Below, one piece after another: positions 22,801-36,700 of a stretch of 64,000 nt of DNA (position 1 is its first letter; the number at the start of each line of letters is the position of its first letter). Source of the DNA: Charina bottae (Eukaryota; Chordata; Lepidosauria; Squamata; Charinaidae); assembly GCA_023362775.1 (NCBI GenBank), contig JALMGJ010000008.1, positions 41,658,001 through 41,722,000 of the forward strand, in the 5' to 3' direction. Made by a program: the position numbers and the translations under genes. Under the pieces are notes generated by a model that saw only the letters and a program-made list of their open reading frames with translations, had not been told where the DNA came from and did no database searches.

Positions 22801-25800
22801 AAATATGTTGTGTGCACACAGCCTTGAGTTCTTCTTTGCATAACCATGTGGACCAAGCCCACAGAACAAGGCCCAATCAAGTCAGGAAATTCAATAGTCT
22901 TGGTCCACTCCATGTGCATCACTTACACTTCAAGGACATTTTCTTGTTCTGGGCTATGCATAAAGCATTGGAATCTCCACTCAGCAGAATACAAGTTGGG
23001 GAGAGCAGATTTCACAGAACGAAACTCATCATATTTGGATTTGTAGATTTGTGGATTTGCCCCCCACCAGACCAGTAAGTCCAGCATTTAAAATTATTTA
23101 CCTGCTCTCCTTGAGAAGCAGAATCTGCCTGCTTCAAGCTGCTAGTACAGGGTTGTAAAAGAGCTTCATGCAAAACACAATCCCTGTGCTTTCTAAATAG
23201 AGAGTTCACACCTATGGATGAAACCTGCTCAGCCATACTGTTACATCTGTCTACAAATCTCCAGATTTTAAAAACTATCACATACTGTACTGTACATCCA
23301 CAGTAACAGACAGCTAAATTGTCCTCATCTGTCATCTTGAAAGGGAAATGCAGACTTGAATGTTATAATTTAGACAAAATTGATTGTGTGTGTGTGTGTG
23401 CGTGCTTGTATCGATTGCACTGTTGGTAGGCATTCAGTTGTACAAATGTAGCTGTTAATGTCATCATTTATTTGTTCCAAATTATTATAAAGTAGCAAAT
23501 ATTTAGATAGAAGAGTGCTGTAAAAGATTATTGAGTGGTGTAATCCCACTCAATCAATCAGTAATTGAGAGGAAACTTTTCAAATATCTCTAAGACTTCT
23601 GCTTGTGCCTTAGAGAAAATTAAATAGTCAATGGGGTGGGAGAATCCAGGTCTGGATAGGGGGCTGCAATAAATGACCATGGGATATGCTTATGATATGT
23701 ATTAATCTTCCTTAATCCAATGCTTCAAGATATATTGGAGTTAAATTTCCATAATCCCCAGCCTGAATTATCTTTGGATTTGCTGACTGGGGCTGATAGG
23801 AGTTAAAGTCAAAAATATTTGAAGGTTGAGGGGTTGCCTACTTCTGCACAAGCTAGAACCTTGTAGTACAAATTTCTACATTTGCATGATGTCAGTGTAA
23901 ACTGACCAATATGTACTGCATGATTCTGTGCTGCTGAATATATTTTTTTCTAGCCAACATCTACCTTGGCAATTCTACGTGCACTAAATTAGCAAGCTAC
24001 TTACATCTTTGGTATATTCTTTGTAAATACAGGGCCCACCTCTTGAAATGCATTCAGGGCAACACTTGCCTTCTAAATGAAATAATTCTTCACCCTGCGG
24101 AGAAATAGAACATTACAACAAGATACCCAGAATCAGCTGCTTTTTTAAAATGATACTGAGAGGAGAGACTGGGAAGCTGGCCATTTTTTACTGGAACACA
24201 GTCCTTAAAATCCTATTTTCTTTTATCAGTCTCATTCCATCACTGAGTTCTCTTCCAAAAAGATAAGTATCATTGTGGCTGTATAAAGATTGCACACAAA
24301 CTCTCCTTGAAATGCCACAATGCTGACACTAGGTCAACTCAAGGGAGAGAGGGGGGGATCCAGTTTCATGGATTGAATCACATCTGCGGGAGGATGCAAT
24401 TTGCTCGTCTACCTTCCTGAACACCTCATTTTCACAGGACAATATCCCACCGGTGAAGTAGGGTGCTGAACACGGCACCTGCACCTTTGATTCCCACAAC
24501 CTCCCCCATGAGGTTGCTTAGACGGAGAGAGCATGACATGCGCACGGCCACTCATATCCTAGTGCTGCTTATCTTGTGTGGCGTTCTACGTGGTTCACAA
24601 AAACAGTAAAACCACAAAACAGCAGCCCAGAAAAACAGCAGCATCAACATGTAAAACATTGAAACTGCAATTTGACCAAAACTGCAAGATGATTTTATAT
24701 TAATGACGGGTAACCTGCAATTCTCAGGTCTCCTAGAATCCTGTGGCTCCATACCGTCACCTCCCCAAGCATCCCCAGAATGGATCGCCAAGTTTCAGTA
24801 TTATGTTTTCTCACACTTCCCAAAATCAAAGGCAAATAAAAGCATTAAAACCCTGCTTCTTAACTCCCCCATCATAAAACTAAAGTTTTGGACCACAAAA
24901 CGATTGTCCAGTCGTGTAGACCCTCCAGAAAAGGCAGGACTTTTCCTACTTCCAAAAAATTGTTACTGAGGAAGTGAGAGAGACCCCTCCCAGCATTAGA
25001 TATAGCTAATTGGAAGGCCCTCTACCTTGTTCCTTGAGAGAGAGATGACTTTTCCAAGGTTTATCTCAACATACAGGTAGCTTTACATGGGTCTTTCAAA
25101 TATCCTGGTCCTAAACCATTCAGGGCTTTTATGGTTATCACCAACATGACAAAAAAGGGCTTGAAGTAAGATTTCACTGCTCAGAATTTAACCCCCAAAT
25201 TGGTCTTCTCCAACTTTAATTCCCAACAGCTAACAAGGTCAAAGGCAGTCCAAAGAACTGTACCCTAATAAATTTGAGGGGGCACAAGGTTGGGAAAAGT
25301 TGGGGAAGGCTGCCTTCCCAAAATTCAGATGAGTCAAGCTACAGCACAGAAAGAAACCTTGGCACATATTCTTAATATCTGGAAATTCTGCTCTTACCTA
25401 CTGAAGCATGCCCAAATTCACTCTACGTACCAAAAGCAAGGACAGTCCTGTGTGGGGGAGGGCTTTCCTTCCCAAAAAATTGCCCATTCCTGCCAACACA
25501 GAAGGTTTTTGTGTATAAATTGCCTAATTTATACTGACAGGGCAGTGGCAGGAGCTTTGCAAACAAACCCATTTTGACTATGTATATAATATTTGGCACC
25601 TCATGCCATTCCAAGCAGTAATACTTGGTCCTAAAAAGAAGGGGAGATGAATGAACTTCCTCTGTGGCTTCTGAACTCAGGATAGGATGGTTTGCAATGT
25701 TGCAAGTGAGAGAGAGTCTCTTAAGAACAGAAGAAAAGACTTGTTGATTCATACCAATTCCAAACCATCTGAAGGACTCCAAGTTGGGAAAAGTTGTTCT

Positions 25801-28800
25801 ATCAGACTCAACATCCTGATTCCCTCAAGGACCAACATTCATAGGTAAAGCTGACTAATGTGTCAACAACCCTAATGTCATTAATCAAGAGTGCAGGAAC
25901 TATTAGTGTATGAAGGCGGTGAAGCTGTAAGGGCCTGGGATAGAGATCCAAGAGCCTGGGAATCTTGAGAGCAACCAAACTCAGCACCACCAGTATCCAT
26001 GTGTTGGGATGAGAGATGGTGACTGGCCCAAAATAGAAGGTGCAGTCAGTTCTACTGGGCATCCCAACTCCCCAAAAATGCAAAATAGAAAAAGAAAGGT
26101 ATTGGTGGTGCTGCTTTGTGGGGGAAGGAGGGGTTGGGAGATAATGGAGAGATAATGTGTCAGGCGGAAGGATGTGTCTGGGTCCCTAAAGGGCTTATTC
26201 CCTGGTTGTATAAACCCAACCTCCAGTCAATCCTAAAGGAAATCAACCCTGACTGCTCATTGGAAGGACAGATGCTGAAGCTGAAGCTCAAATACTTTCG
26301 CCACCTAATGCGAAGAGAGGACTCACTGGAAAAGACCCTGATGCTGGGAAAGACTGAAGGCAAAAGGAGAAGGGGACGGCAGAGGATGAGATGGTTAGAT
26401 AGCATCACCGATGTAATGAACATGAATTTGAGTAAACTCCGGGAGACAGTGGAGGACAGGAAGGCCTGGCGTGCTATGGTCCATGAGGTCACGAAGAGTC
26501 GGACACGACTAAACGACTGAACAACAACAACAAATAAACCCAAGTCATACTGTTGAATGTAGTTAGCCTTCCAGTCTGGCTAGGTCAGCTAAATGTCTAC
26601 AGGGGTCTGATATCCTATGTGAAGGACTTCCTTTTAAGATTACAACCAAGTTGCCTCTTTTATCTTTTTGTTCTATCCCTATGCTTCACAAATGTTATGG
26701 CTTCACAACTATGACGACAGCCTCATTACAGCCGAAGCAGAATAAGGTAACCAGAAAAGTTAATTCTTCCCTAATGAAGGATGAAACTCATTGAGATGTG
26801 GCTTCAATTTCACTCTGTCTTTCTTTGCTCTGTCCTAAATACAGAGCAAAATGGAAGATTTGGGGTTTTTTACAAAAGCTTTTGAGCCTACTAAATAAAA
26901 TATTTCAGTAGAATAACACTGATAATACCTCTGGGGCCAATGAGCTAGGATACAGCTCTGATAATAAGGAGCAGTGGACACAGTCTGGATGAAAAATTAT
27001 ATATATATATAATTTCTACATCCACAAAAATGAATTCTGCAAGCTATGTGAATAATGCAAATTTGCAAAACGTCTCTCATTTTGCATAATTTGTTCTGTG
27101 AGTTCTTTTCCATTCCTCTCCATAACGGATTCTGTTTCTGGTTGAAAAGGGCAAAAAAAACATGGCAAGAAAGGAAGGCCCATCTTCTGATTGTGAGCTG
27201 GCATTGTGTCTATTGCTGAGAACTCACACCGATGATTCATCAGTGCTGCACACTGGAATATCACCCAGCACCAAGAGTTTTCAGGTATAGGTGGGATTGT
27301 AGCCATTCAATGGATACAGTAAAGTGGCGGCAGATGGAACTGAATGGGTAAATCAACATGCATCCAAGGGTTGAGACAGAATGCCATCAAGAGATAGTCA
27401 GAGAGTCTACCAAGCCAGGGAATCCGTTTCAATCCAGAAGTCCCAGGACAAGTCAAAGTCAAAATCCAAACTAGGAAAGAGTCTATGAAGCCAACCCAGG
27501 ATAGTTGTTGTGGGTTTTCCGGGCTGTGTGGCTGTGTTCTGGCAGTTTTGGTTCCTAACATTTCGCCAGTCGCTGTGGCTGGCATCTTCAGAGGACAGGA
27601 GCACAGCTAGAAGATTCTCTCTGTGCCCAAGTGGAGGGTATGTGTTGCTGCTGGTGTTTATAACCGCTGAGAGGGTGTGTGTCTTCTGTGGGTCATTTAC
27701 CAGAGATTAGGAGAGGGTTTATTGTGGTGATTAGGGGGTGTGGTGCTGTCGTGTGTGGGATTAGCACATCTATTGTGTGAGTTGTTTGTATATTTCTGTG
27801 GTTGAGTAGAGTTCATTGACCTTTTGCAAGCTGTGTTTTTCAGGACTGGCAGCCAGGTTTTGCTGATCTTTAAGCTTTCTTCTTTTTTATTGAAACTGTG
27901 TTGGTGTTTATGTATTTCAATGGCTTCCCTGTATAGTCTAACATAGTGGCTGTTGGTGTTGTCCAGTATTTCTGTGTTTTCAAATAAGATTTGGTGACCA
28001 GTTTGTTTGAGAGCATGTTCAGCTATTGCAGATTTGCAAACCCACAACAACCATCGGATTCCGGCCGTGAAAGCCTTCGACTATACAATCAACCCAGGAT
28101 AGCTGATTATAGGAGTACAAAGGCAATGGATGTTGTTTTTGGCACTGGGTTAATCCCAAATGGAGAGTTTCTATAAAGATTCAAGCATCTACTCCCAGTA
28201 TGTACAGCTGGCATGAACCTGACAGGAATCCAGGTCTACTTAGAAGTAACAAGGACTCCCAGAGAGACCTGGGCTGTAATCTTTTATTCCTGTACCTCTC
28301 ACCTCTCTGACTGCCTATCCAGCAGTGCTACAGCCCTGCAGGCGTGGAGGTTGTTCTATAGCAGGGCTTTCCAAAGTGCCGCCGCTGGCGACACACCAGC
28401 GCGGTGGTGGCGCGCGCGTGCATGGCGGCGGCACGGGGGGCGTGCGGTGGTGCACACATGCATGGCAGCGGCAGCAGCGGCCTCCACTAAAACGTGGAAG
28501 CACTGATCCCGTGCCGCTGCCGCCACCGCCGTACACACACACGCCGCCGCTTCCAGGTGGTGTGGCGACACACCACGCTGTATGTGGCGACACACTTTTG
28601 TGTCGCGACACACAGTTTGGAAAGCTCTGTTCTATAGACTCTGAGTCAGGGACTCGGGTCTTATTCTTACATGATCTAAGTCTTCTCGTTTTGCCATACT
28701 AGGTTCTCATAGGTTCACTGGCTTCCAAGGTTTCCCCAACTTCCCATCTTATGAAGTCCAGACTTCCACAAGCAGGCTGAGCATTGGTTCATCCCAATGG

Positions 28801-29815
28801 AAATGCCTATAAAGGTTGGCTATAGACGTGTATATAGGGGGCGTGGTGGCTCAGCGGGTAAGACGCCAGGCTTGTTGATCGGAAGATCGCAAGTTCGGAG
28901 GTTCGAATTCCTAGCCCCGCGTGACGGAGTGAGCTCCCGCACTAGCTCCAGTTCTTGCCAACCTAGCAATTCGAAAGCATGCAAATGCAAGTAGATTAAT
29001 AGGTACCACTTCGGTGGGACGGAAACAGTGTTCCGCGAGCATCATGCCGGCCACATGACCGTGGAAGCGTCTTCGGACAACGCTGGCTCTTCGGCTAACA
29101 AACAGAGATGAGCACCGGCCCCTGGAGTCGGACACGACTGCACAAATGTGCGGGGGGAACCTTTACCTTTTTATAAAAGCTGGCCCTCTACCTGGGCAGC
29201 CCCTGGCTCTCCTGGTTCATTCAAATTCATCGCAAGTCCCCGATTGGACCTTTCTGTTCTGACCTCATTGCTCATGTCAAGGAGAGATTGGTCACAATCT
29301 CTCCTGAACAAGCTACTTTTTTATGTGAAAGAGAAGCAATGGCAGACACTACAGTGCCGAAACCCTGAGAGGTCTGCTTGAGTTCAAGCAAATGGACAGA
29401 AAATTGCTTTTTCTACAAGAGTTGAGCAAAGAATTAGTTAATAGTTGAAGGTTTTACAAGGCATAGCCATATAAATATAACAATGGCATTGGAAGGGGCT
29501 GGATTTGGAGCCTTTAATTTCTTCTTTAGGGGCATGTTCTTCTAGGTTCTATCAGAGACATAATGCACTCCTTCTGAACGAGGTTCAAATTATCCTACTT
29601 CAGACACAGACCCAGCTCTCTGGAGAAGGCTCTAATGCTGGGAAAGGTGGAAGGAAAGAGAGGAAGAGGAAGACCAGCAGCAAGGTGGAGGGACTCAGTT
29701 TCAGTGGCAATGGGTGCACCGTTGAAAGACCTGAAGGACCAGGCTGGGGACAGATCATCCTGGAGAAAATCTATCCATTTGGTCGCTAAGAGTCAACACT
29801 GACCTGATGGCACAT

Positions 29816-29853
<38 letters not shown>

Positions 29854-32800
29854 CTGAACATCCCCTTAAAATATATCTAATTTTATCATTAGCTGGAAAT
29901 CACCAAATTTCAACAGCTTGTTCTTGGACACCACTGGAAACTGCAAAAAGAGGGTTTAGACTGCATATGGTCAAGGGCCCACAATCTGCCCATTCGTGCT
30001 TTGGAGTTTGCTCCCCCCACAAAAGTGAGGAAATCAGTGGGCAATGCAAATGCAGCTGGTATTATTGAAAGTGAAGCTGGGGTATCTGTTAGGCTCTTGA
30101 GCAGCTGCCTGAACAGAAAGTGAGTCTTTTCCAAGCACAAGTCTCACAGAGTCCTCTGTAGCTAGATTTCCTGAGATGAACAGGGTAGAGTTACAAGAAT
30201 TCCAGCAAGTGAACTTTTTTCCATTCAAAGCAATTTATTTGTGTGTGTGTGTTAGGGACGTTTTGATTTACTTTCTAACGGCCGTTCTTATCTCCCGAAT
30301 CCTTATCGGTCTGGGAACCAACTATTTCAGTATCTGGCCCTGATGTTTCCAGGCGCTTGAGTAAAAAGGCCACTTAGAAATCTTCTGAATAAACAAAACA
30401 TAGAGATAACTTGAAAATGGAGTCTTATCCTTACCGTGGCACAATCCACTTTGGCACACTCTGCGTTCCAGCAAGTGACTTGTCCTCCATCACAGATACA
30501 GAACTTACAGTCAGTATCATTCCACATCTCGTTGTGGTACTTGATGGTGCCATTGTGCACACAGCTGCCCTTGGAAAATGCACACTCCTCACAACACTTC
30601 CCAGGATGACGCACTTTGATCTCCCCCTGGGAATAGGCAAGTGAGAGATTTAGGAAATGGGAAGATGGCAAATTCCCAGAAAATCTCCAAGGTTTCAGCT
30701 TAGGAATTACCTTCCCACAAGTCAGTGGGGGACAGGTCTTTGTAAAACATCTGGATTCTCCTCTGTCACATATGCAGGTGGCGCAGGCATCTTTCTTCCA
30801 CTCTTCACCATGCTGCATAACAAAGAAAAGTTATTTGAACTATTCTGTTTGTTTGGATCATTGGTCAGTCATGGTTAGAGTGCTGGTCAAAAGCACACTC
30901 AGCCAAGAAGCTCATCTGAGGTCATCAGCCCGTTTCTCTTTAATGTACCTCAAAAGGCTGCAGGATAAAGTATCTTGGGCCGTCTAGAAGGAAGCACAAG
31001 TTAAAATCATAATAATAGTCCTCTGCCTTTCTTACAGGTGAACGTTCATTGGGTTTGGTTGGTGATTACTCCTGCTGGCTTAGGGCCTCTCAAATGACAA
31101 TATAAATGTGAATCCTGCAGTCTTCTCAGCAAGAAACTTGATTCTATTAACGTGTATCAAAAATATGTATTGCCTGAATGTGCCTTAGTTTTCCCTGTGT
31201 TGCCAGAATGACATGGGAGCCAGTATCCATGCCATTTTGATTATACATCTTCTGAAACCAGAACTAATTACTAATCTGGAAGCCCCTGGTCACAAAAGGC
31301 CTACTTTCCTCTCCCCGACCCCTTATCCCCAACCACCACTTCACCATTCTTTTCTTTTTCTAATCCCTTTCAACTCATTGGGCTTCCCAGGAAGAAAATA
31401 AGGTTTGTTTGTATTATTTAAGTAGCATTAATGTCAAAAATCTCAAGTAGTGGGTGAGGAACAAAGAGAAATGCACAACTCATGTCAGGTTAGTTCTTGT
31501 ACCATTTTATCCAAGGGTTACCTGGTATGCTGTCCCAGATGCAAAGCAGGATTTTCGAGCACATTCTGGACAACATTTTCCAGCTGGTACAACCACACTT
31601 TCATCCTAATCATTGGTAGAGGAAAGAAAAAAAGCAAATAAAATAGACAGAAGATGCCAAGAAGGCCACAGGTTTGTGTGGGCATTCACATTCATCCTAT
31701 ACCTCTCTCCCACTGAAGAAAAAGTTCTATTTTTATTTATTAATAATTCTATATCCTGCCACACTCTCATGATTCTCAGAACTGCAGAGGATATGCAAAA
31801 AAAATAATAATAATCAAAACCTCCATGGTTATGATTGAAACAAAAACAACTAAACCATAAAATTAACAACCACCACTTATAACATAACCATTCAAAGTGA
31901 AAGAAGGATCCTTAGAATCCGCCAAGCAGTTGGACATCCTATGTAGTATGCATTCTTAGTAGCGAAGAAGAATGGAAACACATCCAGGGGAATTTGCGAA
32001 ATTTCACCCTCTACAACTTCCAGCCTTTGCAGATGATCTGAGGCTGCAGAAAAGGAGGTTGAGAAGGGTGATGGACATGGTGGCAAAGCTAATATTTAAA
32101 AAGACAAAAAATCAAACTAAGCAACCCACTTATTTTGGGTCCTTCACCTTAAGATTTAACCCAGCCAGAGATTCTATCACAGGATGCAGAAAGAGAAAAA
32201 TCCTCAAAGATTGGCTAGTGGAGAAAATAGTGGAATAGTGGAAAATAGAAAATAGTGGAGAAAGTGGAGTGGGTTTAGGTTAGGGCAAGGGTCGGAAATG
32301 GCGGCTCGCGAGCCACATCTGGCTCTTTGGCCCCTCAACTCTGGCTCTCTCTCTCTCTCTCTCTCTCTGCCGCCCGACATCCGGAAAGCCGGTCTCCGGA
32401 AGCAGCAGGCTTCAGCCCGCCTCTGCTCTCCTTTGGCGCGCGCTGATTGGTGGAGGCGTCCTTCCTTCTGAGCCTCCACCAATCAGCGTCTGTTTCTTCT
32501 CCAGGAGAAGAACCCTGGAGAAGAAACAGAGACGCTGATTGGTGGAGGCTCAGAAGGAAGGACGCCTCCACCAATCAGCACGCGCCAAAGGAGAGCAGAG
32601 AGGCCCCCGCCCGCAAACCCCGCCCCCTGGCTCTCGAGCATTTCAAAATGTGCACGAGCATGTCAAAATGGCTCCCGGCATAAAAAGTTTGCCGACCCCT
32701 GGGTTAGGGCACTATCTTGGTTTTCTTCAATGTCCCCTGCAGGTGCTCCTGCTCCAAAATTAGCCAGAAGGGAACTGTATTTCTGGAATTGTTGCAATAA

Positions 32801-33718
32801 TACAGGACTTGTAATCTGATTATTCTTCCATGTTTTATAACAGCCTTCACCAACCTGGTGCCCTCAAATGTCCCAGAGGCCAACTCAATTATACAGCTCC
32901 TGGTGGAAACTTGATGGTTGGGAATTATGGAAGTTGAACCCATCTAGAGGGAAACAGCTTGGAAGTTACAGTGTTCTAATGATTAGCTAATTAAATCTTA
33001 TTCACCACGGGCACAAGGTAAAAGACAGGATGATGTCAACAGGACACTGGATCACAAAATGACTCATGTGATGAGGTCATGATGCACAAAACCTCACTTT
33101 GCACCCTCCCTATATATTTCTGTAATAACAGCATGTTGAAGAACAGGGTTTTCAAATTTTATAGAATGAATGGAAGAAAAAAATGGAGAGCCCCATTGTG
33201 TTTAAAAAGTGGGAAACCTTCTTAATGTCTGTATCAAAAATTTCAGTAGATCTAACAGATGACAGTTCATGCAACCAAAATACAGTATTTTGGACTTATT
33301 GGACCCCCTTGCATTTGTACAGAAAAGGAACCATTATTTTGCTGGAAATGCAATGAGAATAATGCTTCATTAAAATAAATATTTGTTAATGTCATAAAGC
33401 TATTATGTTCCGGGAAGAAATAATTACATACATTAATTTAATTTTGAGACAAGGTTTAATATTTTCAGGCACCCATATTCTTTTGAATAACATACCTAAT
33501 ACATGGAAATTGATGGCTGCACAACAGAAATGGATCCTCGATGTCCCCCTTATTGCTAAAAGACTAGTCCTTCAGCATTGGGAAGATAAATTTATGGCTT
33601 CAATTACTCAGTGGATTGAAGTCCTAAAGTTGCTTGCAACTTATGAACAAGTTGCTTACAGACAAAGATTAGGCGTGGACAATTACAATGAAAGGTAGTC
33701 ATCCTTTACTCAAACTCT

Positions 33719-33760
<42 letters not shown>

Positions 33761-36700
33761 CCCTTTTCCTTTTCCTTTTCCTTTTTTTCTTTTTCTATTG
33801 CTTTTCCCTTGTTCTGTTTAATTAAATAAATAAAGGGGGAAAATTAAATAACAACAGCATGTTGAAGAATGGGAATGAAACGAGTTGGCTTAAACTCTTC
33901 CATAAATTTGTCTTCAGGCTCATTTTCTCTTTGTTCTTCATGTTCATTATAAAGCTGAGCAAAGTGAAGAAACATCTGAACATGCATCCTCCCAAAAATA
34001 TATACTCTCATCAAGAAGGACTTAGTATTTGTAATGGGACTCCTGCTGGCTCTTTAAATTCAGGGTGGAAGAGTGAAGGGAGATAATTCTAAGAGAGAAA
34101 TTGTTTACTGCCTGAAGCTGATGAGCCATGTTGTTTGGCCTCCTGCCGCTACACACCAAGTTCCTCCTAGTAACCTAAATGACTAGTCACCCATGTCAGG
34201 AGAGCAATTCCTCTTAATGTGAAAAAAAGGAATGCTCGTAGGAAAAGGCACTCTTTTGGTAGTAAAAGAACTGTGTGGCTTAAGAGATGAGTGGGTAGAT
34301 TTGCTAGTGATTTCCCAGCTGTACTCAACAATAAATGATGGAACAACTCCTGTCCATGAAGGAGTTGGAACAAAAGGGGTTCACTCCCTTTCTCTGTGAG
34401 GGCTAAAAGGTAAAGGTAAAGGTTCCCCCACACACCGGCCTGACTCTAGGGGCCGGTGCTCATCTCCGTTTGTTAGCCGAAGAGCCAGCGTTGTCCGAAG
34501 ACGCTTCCACGGTCATGTGGCCGCATGACACACGCGGAACGCTGTTACCTTCCCACCGAAGTGGTACCTATTAATCTACTTGCATTTGCATGCTTTCGAA
34601 TTGCTAGGTTGGCAAGAGCTGGGGCTAGTACGGGAGCTCACGCCGTCACGCGGGGCTAGGGATTCGAACCTCCGAACTTGCAAACTTCTGGTCAACAAGC
34701 CTGGTGTCTTACCCGCTGAGCCACCATGCCCCTCTGTTGAGGGCATGGTATTCCTAAACAGGTCATAATGTCAAATGAGAAGTATGTTCCATTATCTGGT
34801 TCATAGCTACTTGTCCTAAATATTTAAAGACTAGTACACATGATAAAACTCTTAACTCTCTTACTTAATGAAGAGGTAAAGCAAAAAGGGGCATCAATAT
34901 TTAACTTAACCAGAACAAGTAAAGGGAAACGCAGCATCAATATTTTATTGAAATAACTGAATCTAGCAATTTGGTCACTGATTACAAGCAGAGTGACTGG
35001 TAAACACTAGGCAATTCATTAAAATGCAATTATGTGTTAAGAGCAAAATAAGATTGCAGTGAAACCTTGATTTAATGGAGGACATTCCCAAATGACCGTT
35101 AAATCCAATTTTATATTATTTGTGTTAATTTACCTTATTTCACCTTATTTGCATCATGATATCATGACACAGATGCTATAAATGACATAAATAGTGCCAT
35201 GTACTTAACATGAGTGTGCAAATGGAAATGAAGGTACATTAAGTGAATTGACTGGACTACTTTGGATACAACAGACCGAGTCTATTAGTTTGGGGAGATA
35301 TCTGGACACACATATTATCAGTTGCATCTGAGATCCGTTAATTGGGGGCTCTTTCAGTCAAGGTTCTATGGTGATTATATTTAGATTGTTGGTGTTTTGT
35401 ACTGGCTTAAGATGCAACATTTTCTAGAGAAGGTTCTAATGCTGGGAACGGTGGAAGGAAAGGCAAGAAGAGGACAACCAACAGCAAGGTGGCTGGATTC
35501 AGTTACAGTGGCAATGCATGCACTCTTGGAAGACCTGAAAGACCAGGTTAGGGACAGATCATCATGGAGAAAATCTTTCTATGTGGGCGCTAAGAGTTGA
35601 CACCAACTCGATGGCACATAATCTATCAAGGCACAACAGAGATGTATACACATGGTGTTCCTGTGTGGGAATGAAGCTGGGGTTGCTGTCTATATTTGGG
35701 AAAAGCAGCTGCAGCCAGGCAGAAACACTTCCCAACCCCACTTCCCCAAGGCTCACCACAGCTAATGCTGTTTCCCAAAGGGCTGTAAAAGTTTACAGCC
35801 CCAGAAACTTGAGAGGAGATGGGGTCATTCATTCATTCATTCATCTCCCCCACTCACAGTTTACTCAAAGCATCCACGCCAATGTTCCAGGTGTCTGGCT
35901 AATTGAGCCACACCTTGGTGTTTTTAGAAATGTGCCGACATCCATAGGCAGCCTCACCCCGTCCAGGCCCTGTCAGCCCTCCCAGGCAAACCAGACAGGA
36001 AACACGACCAAATGAGCTAATTCTACTTTATTGTAAGGCTACATTTTGAAAGTACAATTCTCCCGCCATCTCCTTTACAGCCCGAGAAACTAGGGAGGAT
36101 CCCTTCTAAGCCTCTTTCTCTGCCCATTATGCAGCTGTGGGCTATTCCCCCTCTTATCTGACCATTCCCTAGGCAGCATCTCTTTCCCCCATCTCTCAAG
36201 GTCTTTCTCACATACCATTACACTTCCTGCATTACCTCACAAGGAGTGGAAACACTCAGCAAGCACTTTTTGTAGGCATGATTTAGATGGGGCAAATTCT
36301 ACTTGGAATCCATGGAGGAGTTACAGGCTTAAATGCTTCCTACCCAAGATCCAGTTTAATTTAATAGATTATTTTAAGGTGCTCTTTCTTCTGGATGTAG
36401 CCATCTGAGATCATGTGGGCAATGTAACAATGTCCTGTGACAACGCAACTGAGCAGGTATACTTCCTGATGACATCATGAAGCCAAATCACAGCAAGGGC
36501 AGTATTTCCTACTCTCGTAGTGAATGCAGTTGCTAAAACAGAGGCGTTCTTTTGCAAAGGAGAAGAGTTTTTATGAACAGCTCACTCCCTCATTTCATCT
36601 TATCTCTAGATAACAGTGATGCAGAGGAAACATAAAATAGGACCAGGCCTGTAATCCTATTTTAATTTATATTTTCAGTAAGGACAATCTTTTGTCAGGC

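Noticed and set aside
33405..33698. 98-codon frame as a possible host gene
   Set aside because: It matches the C-terminus of L1 ORF2 and lies in an insertion with a 17-bp target duplication.
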